DNA of 64,000 nt from Mytilus californianus (Eukaryota; Mollusca; Bivalvia; Mytilida; Mytilidae). The position numbers and the translations under genes were made by a program. The DNA is taken from NCBI RefSeq assembly GCF_021869535.1, contig NW_026262734.1:74400339-74464338 (forward strand), written 5' to 3'. The notes beneath the pieces were generated by a model. It was not told the origin of the DNA, searched no databases, and was given only the letters and a program-made list of their open reading frames with translations. Below, piece after piece: positions 11,590 through 22,001 of the stretch; within the stretch, counting starts at the first letter, position 1; the number at the start of each line of letters is the position of its first letter.

Positions 11590-12170
11590 ATCAGATGAAG
11601 TGCACGCCATGGCGTGTTAGCGTATATGAAGCTACGCCCTGTGTAACATGTCTGTCTAACAGGTATCATCTGTTTCTGACCTTATTTCATTGTTCGTTCG
11701 TCAATGTTAAGTTTCCGTAGTTTGGTCCTAATCTCAGATACTATAAGCCATTAATCAATTATATTTGGTATATTGATCGATTGTAAGGTGTACGTGTTTG
11801 TCTGGCAGGGTTTATCTCACCTCGTCCGCATTTTCATGGTCCACTTGTAAATGTTAAGTTTTTCTGGTTAAGTCTCTTTCTTGGATATTTTAAGCAAAAT
11901 ATTAGCTATATTTGGCGCAAGGAATGATTGTAAGGTGTACATGTATCATATGACATTGACCTCATTTTCATGGTTCATTGGTCAACGTTACGTTTTCCTG
12001 GTTTGGTCGGTTTCTTGGATACTATAAGCAATAGGTCAACTATTTTTGGTGAATGTAATGATTGTAAGGTGTCTGTCTGGAAGGGTTTATCTGACCTTGA
12101 CCTGATTTTGATATTTGGAGCATTGATAATGTTTAACTTGTGTGATACTTGTAGTAAGAATTTCCCTTAA
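11590..12170 (+). repeat. Degenerate tandem repeat, about 150-165 bp period
   Basis: Three to four diverged units share the order CATTTTCATGGT, TCAATGTTAAGTTT, GGTTTGGTC, TTCTTGGATACTATAAGC, ATGATTGTAAGGTGT and TGTCTGGCAGGGTTTATC. The segments TGACATTGACCTCATTTTCA (near 11951) and TGACCTTGACCTGATTTT (near 12100) resemble the motif in the 33-44 kb array. No protein is encoded. Confidence 0.7.
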
Positions 12171-13463
12171 AGACTTTCAACATAAAAACAATCATGGTCT
12201 GTAATGGCGAGACAGTTCAGCGTGTGCATTCTAGTTTATTAACTTTATCAAATCATTTTCTATGGTAACTTGACCGATAGATAGGTATTAAGCACAAAGG
12301 TTCATAAAAGTGTCACCATTTACCTGTTTAACGACTTTTAACTAAAATATCTGAATTCTGTTTTCGTATTAAATTCTTAATGAAAGTCAATAATGCATGT
12401 TCCGGTCCATATGAGTATTTGGACTGTACGAGTATGGTCATGATCATATGCGTATACTCTTATGGTCCGACCATACGCGAATGGGCGGACCATACGAGTC
12501 TATACTCGGATGGTTATTAATGGGCCGGACCAAATAAGTGTTTAGACCATATAGGTATTTTTCGAATAAATTCGAACTTCCTTCCCATGGAGCTCGTTCT
12601 ACGAACCGAAATAGACGCAAGTTACTAACAAAAATCCTTCATCTTCGACTTATTGTCTGAATTTTTGTATATCTGTTATCTTGACTGCCTTCGCTAGAGT
12701 CAATTTAAAAGCACCTTTATTAAGTCGACCTTTCGTCTGTACATGAATCCACAGGTTTTTGGGGCATGCAGTTTTATTTTATATTTCTAATTCTTTTAAT
12801 TTCAACTTATTATAACTTAATTGTTGTGTTGTTGTTCCTATGTTTACTATCGTACAATAACAGGAAGAAATACATGCTGTCCCGCAAATCTCATTTTCCA
12901 CATAAGAATAAAAGAAAAGCGGGTTTCGTCTACTGGTATTGTACTAAGATCGTATGAATAGAAGCAAAAACACATTATTTCATTAAAAATAATTTGAAAA
13001 TTTAAGAAAATTAAATTTACTATATTTAAACACCAAAATGAATTGAAAAAAAAGGCTCAATGCCCCAAGTGCCTACTAGCAAAACAATTGGCGAATTGAA
13101 TTGCTAGAAAGCATTCGGAACACTTTACCGTAACTTGCATAAGTATGACTCTTAGCTACGAGATCTAAACAAAATTAAAATATGATTTTTTTTTTGTTCA
13201 ATCATTAATGAAAGTGAAAGTGAATTAGTGGAACAATAATTCGCTTTTAGCAGCCAGTTTGGTTCAATTTGGTCAAACAAAGCTAAGAAACATCGCTGAT
13301 GAATTATTCACTTGCAAGTGAATAATTCGATCTCAATGAATCCGTATTTATGTGACCTTTAATTAAACCCCTTAGCTAGAGATGTGTTACGTCTTTTTGG
13401 TCTGATAGCTCTTTAACTATTTCGATTCTTATACATCCTTGGCTTTCAAATATTCGGCTTTGA
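12171..13463. other. Non-coding stretch with a GGACCATA-rich patch
   Basis: No coding frame is supported. Bases 12395-12560 contain many direct and inverted copies of a short motif (GGTCC, GGACCATACGAGT, CCATACG, GAGTAT). The rest is AT-rich and unassigned apart from the palindrome listed at 13301. Confidence 0.45.
13301..13328. repeat. Perfect 28-bp palindrome
   Basis: GAATTATTCACTTG is followed at once by its exact reverse complement CAAGTGAATAATTC, with no spacer. It could extrude as a cruciform. No element boundary was seen around it. Confidence 0.85.
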
Positions 13464-13506
13464 GCGTTTCTGATGAAGGTAAATCCAGAAAAAACGGTTC
13501 GGACGC
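13464..13506 (+). ncRNA. Hammerhead-ribozyme-like motif
   Basis: The core is CTGATGA (13470-13476), a short helix II GG-TAAAT-CC (13478-13486), GAAA from 13488, a weak helix III (AA/TT) and a TTC cleavage triplet ending at 13500. Helix I pairs GCGTTT (13464-13469) with GGACGC (13501-13506) using two G-U pairs. This is the minimal type-I layout known from metazoan retrozymes and Penelope-like elements. Helices II and III are very short, so activity would depend on tertiary contacts. No protein-coding part is attached. Confidence 0.6.
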
Positions 13507-13664
13507 ATGAAATTTATAACGTGTTGTATTCATTTTTTATTGAAATTAAGTGATTTTTAGTAAATTTCTCCACTTAAACCACACTTTACAATAAGGATAA
13601 AAAAACACCATCTTTAGTTACCTAGCAACACCATTTCCAATTTATTTTTGGTAGTGGCGATATT

Positions 13665-13765
13665 TTCATCCTTAATTCCAGATAGTGTATAACCTCTCTG
13701 TCTTGAAGGATATTAAGATCCCCTTTTATAACATGGTCATGATGATCATATCTAAACTTTAATGT
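13665..13765 (-). pseudogene. Fragment of retroelement RT N-terminal region
   Basis: The minus-strand translation contains DHVIKGDLNILQDREVI, matching HVITGDLNIVQDREL of the element at 4.9-7.4 kb. It lies downstream (minus sense) of the truncated copy at 14.07-15.08 kb and cannot be its own N-terminus, so it is a separate relic. Confidence 0.65.
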
Positions 13766-14069
13766 CAACAGTTGGAGAAATATTGTTGTCTAAACTGACG
13801 TACGTCTGGTGCAACAAATAAATTGTAATACGAATAACTTTAGTTTGTGTGTATATATAGATAAGACTTTCAGAACTTGGAGTGTTTATGTTTTACATAT
13901 TGCCCACTGAAAAATGGGTTATATATTTTACATTAGAAATAGTAATTTTTAATTCATGAATGTACAACAGCGTTTTAGGGCTATTTTAATTAATTTTATT
14001 TCTATATATTTATGCCGATATAATGCCAAAAAGACTTAAATAATAGACATTTGTGGCATTTTTTTTCAA

Positions 14070-15075
14070 TATAAAAATAAGGAGATGAGGTATGATTGCC
14101 AATGAGACAACTATCCACCAAAGTTCAAATAAAGGGGATGTAAGTAATTATAGGCAACCGTACGGCCTTCAACAATGAAAAAATCCCATACCGTATAGTC
14201 GGCTATAAAAGACCCCGATATGAAAAATATGAAACAATTCAATTGAGAAAACTAACGGCCTAGTTTATAACAAAACAATCAACAAAAATCCAATTATGAC
14301 AGACATGAACCAACGACAACCACTGAACTACAGGCTCCTGACTTGGGACAGACACATAAAGAATGTGGCAGGGTTAAACATGTTTGTCAGCGCTCAACCC
14401 TCCCCATAACCTGGGACAGTGGTGTAACAGCACAACATAAGAACAAACTATAAAAATCAGTTGACAAAGGCTTAACTCATCAGATTAATACAAAGTAGAA
14501 AGACATATAACATAAACACAGACCGGACGTGGCAGGGTATTTGTCCATCCCTCATCCATAACAACAAAAGGACACTAAGTACTGAGAGTACTCGCAGTTA
14601 TTGACAGCTAGTTCATTAGACAAAGCCAATAACAACCTATAAAAAAAATCGTGTATCTAAGACTAAAATATCAATCAGTACACATCCAATATCCAATGGA
14701 TTTAGTGTAAAGACGTCATTAACAGTCAAAGAAAAACATGACATTGTACAATGCCAAAATAAAGGATCGACAAAAGTGCATATGTCTATAAAAATCTATT
14801 AGTATGATTTTAATTTACTGATAACAAAATCAATATTTATACCAATAAAAACAATATTCAAAGGTCTAATTACAGTGTTGAATTGGTAACATTTTAGAAT
14901 AAGTTTATTTAACGGATTGATAAGTTTACGCGGATCGTATATAAATTTCCGGGCTCGATATACAACATCACCGTAAACTTTATGATGTGCAATTCCGTCC
15001 GAAATAAGTTTTTTCCAGGTACAGCCAAATTTGCAAACCAAATCTTTGTATCTATGGAAGAATTTAGTACATTTT
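14070..15075 (-). mobile_element. 5'-truncated Penelope-type retroelement, second subfamily
   Basis: The 3' end lies near 14070 with the ATTGCCAATGAGACAACT signature; a long tail runs to about 14798 and the C-terminal part of an RT covers 14799-15075. This tail signature recurs as solo fragments across the window. The tail differs from that of the 4.9-7.4 kb element, although the coding part is related, so it is another subfamily. Confidence 0.75.
14799..15075 (-). pseudogene. Reverse transcriptase C-terminal fragment
   Basis: The minus frame gives FFHRYKDLVCKFG, KKLISDGIAHHKVYGDVVYR, KFIYDPRKLINPLNKLI and a C-terminus IGINIDFVISKLKSY. This aligns with the last 90 or so residues of the RT at 5528-7420 (RYKDIIRKYS, GISHPIFYGNILYK, LTKPLNRLI, FGVNIDSLIGSL). 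No catalytic motifs are included. Confidence 0.75.
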
Positions 15076-15139
15076 ATTTAATTTTTAAAAATTTGGGCGA
15101 CATTCTGACAACTACAATTTGAACAAAGTGTATATAGTT

Positions 15140-15410
15140 GAGTGGATATAGGTCAAAAGCATTATATCCTCTGCATCTTCGATGAGTGGATATAGGTCAA
15201 AAGCATAATATCATCTGCAGCTTCGATGAGTGGATATAGGTCAAAAGCATTATATCATCTGCAGATTCGATGAGTGGATATAGGTCAAAAGCATTATATC
15301 ATCTGCAGCTTCGATGAGTGGATATAGGTCAAAAGCATTATATCATCTGCAGATTCGATGAGTGAATATAGGTCAAAAGCATTATATCATCTGCAGCTTC
15401 GATGAGTGGA
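15140..15410 (+). repeat. 44-bp tandem repeat, six copies
   Basis: Six complete 44-bp units plus seven bases of a seventh. Each begins GAGTGGATATAGGTCAAAAG and contains TATATCATCTGCAG (a PstI site in five of six) before CTTCGAT or ATTCGAT. Units 2-6 alternate c, a, c, a, c at one position, so the array evolves partly as 88-bp dimers. It abuts the truncated 5' side of the retroelement at 14.07-15.08 kb. Confidence 0.93.
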
Positions 15411-17134
15411 GTATGATTAGGATATTTGACTTTTGTAAAGTTCATTTAGTCCACGATAGTTTAAAAATCTTTTAAAATAAAATGGAAAATTTTCTTGTCA
15501 AATCTGTCAACTTCATATACGCTTTCGGAACGCTTTCAATGTATTAAAATTGATTTTTTTTTAACTTAGGAGAGTATTACTAGATCAAATATATCTAAAT
15601 TTCTGAAAATGCATGTAACCTGTTAGTCTTAAGGTTCCAGACTCCGTCATAGATTTATCGCTGGGCTCAAGGCTTAACAAATATGAGCTCGGGGTTTCAA
15701 TGTTTTTTATGTTCCAGTCTTCACTGATAAAGCTCCTATATATAGCTGGTTCTATTGATATGGAAACGGGCTCCACTGAAAGGACTCCTTGTTCCGGATG
15801 TAGGAGTCTGTCTCAAGGAACTCAACGTAAGGAACTGTGAAGCCCGAGTTAATACCCCATTATTCTGGTACTTGCGCTAAATGTTACGTCAAGAAAGGGA
15901 GCAATTTTTCAAATTCATTGAAAACCGTGATTACCGTACACTTAAAAGTAGAAATTATTGTTCGAGCTAATTCAATTAAGTTGCCATAAATTTCTTTTCA
16001 TTCTCACAGTAGCGATTTTAGGACCAAAACTCTAAAACTAATGATATGTCAACTGTGTTGTTAATGATAATGAAATTGTAATAATTCGTGACACCATACC
16101 CAACTATTTCAGTCCTATTCAGGACCGATAACTCTGTCGATAAATATTGTCGGGTATACAATGTTGTTTAAAAATAGAGCAGTTGTATTATATGACTCTG
16201 TTGAAATGTATACAAAAACAAATTTTTTTACACAAGTTTAACTTTATATCGATTTATCGAATGCCAGGATTTTGCTTAAAATATTGAATTAAAAAAATAA
16301 ATAATAAAATCATATTCAATGAAATCTCGTTTAATTTTTTACGAAATAATACAAAATCCATTTAAATTAAAATTTGAATCAAAATATTTCTTTAAAATAA
16401 TTATAGAAACATAAATATTAGTTTGATTATCTTTTAAGGCAAAAATTATTTTTTTAAAGATTTTTTTTTATAATATTCAGATTTTCTTAAAGTTTATTAT
16501 GATACATACTTCTTCTTGTTTGACACGGGGAAGAGAAGATATTTATTTGTACAGTTATGAAAACTTTTGTATATCACAAAATTTAAACTCTGGTAATACA
16601 TGTATACACAGGATGTTTAATGTCACCTGGTTGCTTTTGGTTTGCACGTCTACCTGACAATATATTGTTATGTAACATTACATCCAAAGTCAGAGTTCAC
16701 CTGTTCGTCAAGTGATGGGATTTTGAAGGTATGGAATATTTATCTATAATAATTGCTGGGATTTTTTCTCTCTTGGGACGTAAATATTTTTTTGTTCTAA
16801 AAGGAATGTATAAATATATTTCTAAAGAAAGATAAATTATACAGAAAACAGGAAAAAAACCTTTTAAAAAAAGAAGAGAAAAAATGTTATTATAAATTTT
16901 GTTGTTAACTATTTTCTGGTAACAGTATATCCTGGATATCTGTCAAAATAAAATGTTCCCGTGTCACACTTAAAATAATATTTTGTTAATCAATAAATTT
17001 TGAAACAATCATATCGAAATATCACCAAAGAAAATAACAGAAACATCAGAGATTCTACATGAAAATTAAATTAAATCAAGGAAAGTCTTACTATACAAAT
17101 CCTCGATCTGATGCAACATTTCCATATACATCAT
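15411..17134. other. AT-rich non-coding stretch
   Basis: Only short chance frames are present; 16.2-16.5 kb is extremely A/T-rich. No gene or element recognised. Confidence 0.45.
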
Positions 17135-17911
17135 CCGCCATTTTGAAAAATCCCGAAATATTCACTTTTTTAAATCGATTTTTGACCGAAATTGCCCAGA
17201 AATTAAACTGTTTTAAATAGTATTTTTCGCCAGATATATGTTTGAATATACTTAATCGATTTGCAAAGTTTTATTTTTATTAACGGAATTTGTTTATTTG
17301 TTATACAAGTAGACATGGGTATCGGTACATTTAGCATTGAGTCAACGGAGAAATAACGAGAAAAAGTACATGTTATTACGATTCTCCAGTGACAGAATTT
17401 AATCAAAAATTAAACTGTTGGGACCAACATTGTTTGTTAGAAATATGTTTGAATATCAAGGATTGATTTGCAAAAGTTAGAAAACTGGTCAGGTTCATGA
17501 GAAAACTAAACTTTATTGAAGCACCTATGCATTTTATATGGGGCAATACAATACAAAATGGCGGCTAGTATACGTCACAAAAGTCACGTGATGTCTGACT
17601 TAGTTGGATATGAATAATGGCAACTTCCAAGCAAGGACTGAAGCTCATATACTCGGCAATCAACTCAGGACTTCGGGAAAGTCCGGAGAGCCGACAACCT
17701 TGCTTCGGAAGTTGAATAGATGGCACAAAATTCCGAATTTGATAAACAATACAACGTAACATCGCGTTTATTGCTGCTCTTTACCTAACAGGGAATACGT
17801 ATATATGATTGGTCGTGGGGGCTTCCGGTACTTGCTCTTGAAGTGATTTATTTTTCAATAGACTTCATTGACGGAATTACTTTTTGTAACCAATGTAAAC
17901 AAGATGGCGGC
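17135..17911. promoter_or_regulatory. Promoter-like patch with YY1, CRE, E-box and CCAAT motifs
   Basis: In an otherwise AT-rich area this patch holds CAAAATGGCGGC (17554-17565), CAAGATGGCGGC (17900-17911) and an inverted CCGCCATTTTG (17135-17145), all matching the YY1 consensus. It also has TACGTCA (17571-17577), the E-box TCACGTGA (17584-17591) and a CCAAT box (17890-17894). Such clusters are common in TATA-less promoters, including those of retroelements. No coding exon was found beside it, so direction and target are unknown, and chance clustering is possible. Confidence 0.35.
17621..17714. repeat. Nested inverted repeat with stepped stem
   Basis: CAACTTCC-AAGCAAGG (from 17621) pairs with CCTTGCTT-C-GGAAGTTG (to 17714) with one bulged base. 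Inside it TCGGC pairs with GCCGA, and GGACTT (17668-17673) pairs with AAGTCC (17679-17684) around the loop CGGGA. The result is one long irregular hairpin, suggestive of a structured RNA or a foldback element. It lies in the promoter-like patch. Confidence 0.7.
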
Positions 17912-19204
17912 GATGATAACACAAACCAGCTCGACGTTATAAATATTTATTTTCACTTCGCGTTCGTCGTTAAATTACATAATATACACAAAACATTCAT
18001 TTGAATGAAAATAAGACATTTTTGTAGTTTATTTTTTTATCAAAAAGCAAATTTCATGAAATACATTTTTGTGCGTTAACCAACACTTTTTTGTCCAACC
18101 TAAAACTCGGAGATGTCTTGCGAACATTGGGGTGGGGGGTAAACATTGATAAAGCTGTATCATAACGTGCATGCCCATGTGCAGATGTGCATTTAGGGTT
18201 TATAATGTGAAAAATCGAAGTGTTCCAAATTGAATGAAATTTTCAGGAATATAACTCGTCATTCGAAGTGGTGCCATCTATCTTTAGAACTTTCAAAATG
18301 GCCACCGTTGCCATGGAAATAGTCCAAATGTAAAAAAAATGAAAATTAATCTTTAATTAATTCATAGTTAATTAACCTTTTACAGATACGACCTCAAAAC
18401 CTACACCCCTGAAATGAGAGTATGAACCGTAGAAATGATTGCCGTTGGAATTTATAAGATTGCTGTTGTTATCATTGAGATAAGGTAAAAAGTGTAATAT
18501 TGACTCATATGGGATAAAACGTCAAAGTAACATTTTCTTACAAATGTTAAGGTCAAACCCGAGTAAATTTGAGTAAATGTTCTGTAATCAAGTGTATGTG
18601 CATACAATCAAACATAAATCTGTACTGCTAACACCTTCTAGAATATGCTAGAAGAAAAAAAATATCATTAAAAGTGATAAAAATCGTACTTTTAAAAAGC
18701 GAATCGTCGCAAATCTACTTTAAATGGATGAAAACTGAATCGAGTACCAATTACTAACACGTGCGTCCCGCTTGATGTTCTGACCTAGAAAGAGAGAAAT
18801 ACTAAGAGAACATATTAGTGACATTTCTGCACTTGCATTAACGTACACATCCGGGATTCAAACACCTGCTAAGATATGTACACATTAGCTGAAATCAATC
18901 GATAAACGTGTAATTAAATTGTACAGGATAAAATACAACCATATGTCCCCATTCAAAAGCATTGATCGTCAAAAAGAGGGGGTTCCAGCCCCATGACCCC
19001 CCTGGATCAGCCACTAGATAGATCTCAAACTTTACGAGATAATTGCATTTTTTCTACGGGAACATAAAAAAAGGGTGGGAGATTCAAAGGCATGGAAGTT
19101 CTGGCATGTTTAGATGTGCCATTTGACTTTGGTAAGTTCAAAATGGTTGCTGCTACTGTGGCAATGTCCAGTACGGGGTGATAATAGCAATTCTAGTTTT
19201 ACTT
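17912..19204. other. Non-coding stretch
   Basis: No credible coding frame, RNA gene or recognised repeat is visible. Confidence 0.4.
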
Positions 19205-19560
19205 TCGGTTACCAGATACATAAAAAGAGGATGTCGTATGATTGCCAATGAGACAACTCTCCACATGTTTTGTGGGAATCGTATGCTCCTTTTTTGTGTA
19301 ATCAGGCACAAATTTTCTGGAAATCTAATATACTCCTTTTTCATGTTTCATTATCATTGTTTTATTATACATGAGGCCGTTAGTTTTATCAATTGAATTG
19401 TTTCAAATTTTTCATGTCGGGGCCTTTTAAAGCCGACTATACAGTATGAGTTTTTCTCATTTTGAAGGCCGCACGGTTGCCTATAATTGCTAACATCCAC
19501 TTCATTTGAACTTTGGTGGATAGTTGTCTAATTGGCAATCATAACACATTTCCTTATTTA
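19205..19560. repeat. Inverted pair of retroelement tails
   Basis: Bases 19205-19270 carry the minus-strand tail terminus (GATTGCCAATGAGACAACTC). Bases 19365-19560 carry a longer plus-strand tail of the same family (CCGTTAGTTTT, CGGGGCCTTTTAAAGCCGAC, ACTTTGGTGGATAGTTGTCT, ATTGGCAATCATAAC), matching the reverse complement of 14.08-14.27 kb. They are two insertions in opposite orientation or a foldback derivative. Confidence 0.65.
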
Positions 19561-19589
19561 TATTTTGATGTTTTACGAAAATTTCTGAG

Positions 19590-20030
19590 AAAAAAAAACG
19601 GATATAAAATTTATCCCCGGCATGTTGTTGAAGGTTTTTCAGGCCTACAGTATATAGACCCAATCGACCTTATTGCCATTTATACTCCATTCGGAAGCAT
19701 ATTGATATAGATGAACCCCTTCATTTACCCCTGAATATTAAAATAGATGAAGTTGAAGTTAAGGAAAGTTTTTCTACTGTGATAAATATATCAAGTTATA
19801 ATCCTTCCTTGAGTTTAAATCATTGTAAAGGTGTCAATAATAAAGGGCATATATTATTCTGCAATTCTGTGGCATGTGGCACTTTGTATAAAGCTTGAAC
19901 AAAAATGCTCCGTGTGCAAAACAGAGTTTCATAAGGCGATCGAAGTATTTATGACGGTCAAGTTAAAACAAAAATGTTTACATCCGTAGATTATAATTTT
20001 CATTCTAAATCAATGCAGTTTACATCAAAT
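19590..20030 (+). pseudogene. Unrecognised coding-like relic
   Basis: Several frames here look coding, for example KIYPRHVVEGFSGLQYIDPI (to about 19650), then in another frame IDIDEPLHLPLNIKIDEVEV and NNKGHILFCNSVACGTLYKA (to about 19895), then in a third EQKCSVCKTEFHKAIEVF with a Cys-x-x-Cys pair. The frame changes argue for a decayed gene or transposon. I do not recognise the family, and chance open frames in AT-rich DNA remain possible. Confidence 0.25.
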
Positions 20031-21129
20031 CTAACGTACGTATTCTGCTTCCATATATAAGATTAATTACAATCTAATATCAAACTTTATGTATTTGTAA
20101 TTTTTTCAAGAAGAGCAGCATAACAATACAACACAATCTCAGAAATTAGGTCAAGATACATTTTGTTATAAGGAATTATAATCAAATACAGAAATTTTAT
20201 ATAAAACCTACGTTTAAGAAATAAATAAATAATGTTCAGGAGTACCCCGTTTGGTGAGTAGATAGTCACCTTGGTCTTGGTCTTAATATTCTGCCCCCCC
20301 TTCCCCCCTCCCCGGTTGTTAAGTGAAACATGAGAAAAATTAAAGGAAAACAATGACAGAATCAAATAAAATAATAAACGATTGAAGGCTTTGAAAAACA
20401 AATCAATATTTAACGTGTATTTTAAGTTCGTTAAAGTTCTGATGTCTGTTCACTCCTGACAAAAATAAGGGATGTCGGCCCTATACTGACCTCCGCTATA
20501 TTATTTTAATACAATGGAAGCTTCTCATGTAACTTTTCAAATGTTTGTCTTTCGCTGTTCTTATTTCTTTTTTATTGTCCCCTCTTACTAGTGGTAATAA
20601 TGGAAGGGAAATACCTGTATCATACATGACAATTGATCTTTAAAAAACACACCTCAGTTTCAAGGAACTTTTTGAAATGGTCAAATATTTGTTTAAACGT
20701 AAGATGTGTAAATATGCTTTTGATAAACAGAAAAATATTTAGATTAAGAATAAGTATTTTAAATGTATGTATAATGTAGATGTACTTGTATACAATAGAT
20801 CAGAATCGTGTTTATACAATAAATCACAAACAATCCAAAACCGATTCTGATCATTCTCTTTTGAAAAAGTTCCATCTGTTCTGTTGAAACCTGTTCAAAA
20901 TAGTTTGCAAAACAGATTAGTTGAGAACAAAACATTTGTTATATTCCTTCAAAACCGGTCAAGTTTGAAATTTTATTAGGGAAGCATACACGTAAAAGGT
21001 ATTCATTCTCATGATTAAAGGTATTTTTATAATTAATGTATTTAAAATATTTTGCGGTTTTGAATATATTTCAATGAACTGAATGATTTTATTTTCTCAT
21101 TAATCATAACAAATCAATTAATTTCAGTT
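20031..21129. other. Non-coding stretch with an 11-bp inverted repeat
   Basis: GATCAGAATCG (20798-20808) and CGATTCTGATC (20842-20852) form a perfect inverted repeat with a 33-base loop. A C-rich run lies near 20294-20314. No gene is supported. Confidence 0.5.
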
Positions 21130-21300
21130 TTAAGTGGGGTTCGTGTTGCTCAGTCTTCAGTTTTCTATGTTGTGTTTTGTGTACATGTACATGCACTGAT
21201 GTATGTCTTTTTCTTTTTTAGCCATGGCGTTGTCAGTTTGTTTTTGACTTATGAGTTTGAATGTTCCTTTGGTATCTTTCACCTCTCTTTTATAATAATC
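21130..21300 (+). repeat. Retroelement 3' tail relic
   Basis: The blocks GTGGGGTTCGTGTTGCTCAG, TTTTCTATGTTGTGTT, GCGTTGTCAGTTTGTTTTTG, ATGAGTTTGAATGTTCC and TTTGGTATCTTTC match the tail of the RT fragment at 37.55-37.70 kb and, in reverse, 25.20-25.45 kb. It is a truncated insertion without a coding part. Confidence 0.7.
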
Positions 21301-21439
21301 ATCATAATAGTTAATGAAATGGTAAATCGGAAATTTAAAAAAAATAAAAAAATAAACAATCAAAAAGCTAAAAGTTAAGAAGACATAAATGACAAATCGG
21401 TTGACCAACAGACAAAAGGTCAAAAAGACAAACAAATAC

Positions 21440-21760
21440 TACGGTTTATCTACCCCAGGAATAGATTACCTTAGCTGTATTAGACTTGACTGGTTCCCTG
21501 TCATTTATCTGTTTGGCTCTGACAGATATAAGTGACAACAAAGGTATCTGAGATACCCGTATGTTGTTAGGGAGAGGACCAGCCTAGTATTAGACAAAAC
21601 CTTTCGGAATTTTGGGTTCTCAATGCTCTTCAACTTCGTACTTTATTTGACATTTTAATTTTTGATTCGAGCGTCATTGATGAGTCTTTTGTAGACGTCT
21701 GACGTACACAATTATAAGCTTGGTATCTTTGATGAGTTATATTTATAGTTAGAAAGACAA
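21440..21760 (+). repeat. Hammerhead-bearing repeat with degenerate ribozyme
   Basis: The stretch holds TTTTGGGTTCTCAATGCTCT, then the ribozyme region at 21671-21706: GCGTCA, TTGATGA (first core base changed from C), GTCTTTTGTAGAC (helix II), and directly TCTGACGT. The GAAAC core and the short helix III present in the copy at 27.3 kb are missing, so this copy cannot cleave. The following TTGGTATCTTTGATGAGTT matches the 27.2 kb copy, showing common origin. Confidence 0.65.
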
Positions 21761-22001
21761 ACAAAAACTGCACAAAAAACAGGAACCATATGATTTGAGC
21801 GATCGAAAAGAATGAGATGACCAGAAAAGGTAAGTAGTACCAGCTCCATTAGTCCCATTGTTAAGTGATTTGGCGTCACGTGATATCGTCACAGGTACTT
21901 GTCTCTGAAATAAAGTATCTATATATTTAAATATATATTAACATTATAGATATAAAAAAAAAATCATAGACAATTGCCTGTGGACATCGTAAATAAACTT
22001 A

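Noticed and set aside
14453-14500. Another CTGATGAG motif on the minus strand (TCATCAG near 14480)
   Set aside because: No GAAA with a helix II partner follows within hammerhead distance; it is part of the retroelement tail.
15585-15776. 63-codon minus-strand frame (MEPVSISIEPAIYRSF...)
   Set aside because: No domain, no splice signals and no neighbouring coding signal; length is within chance.
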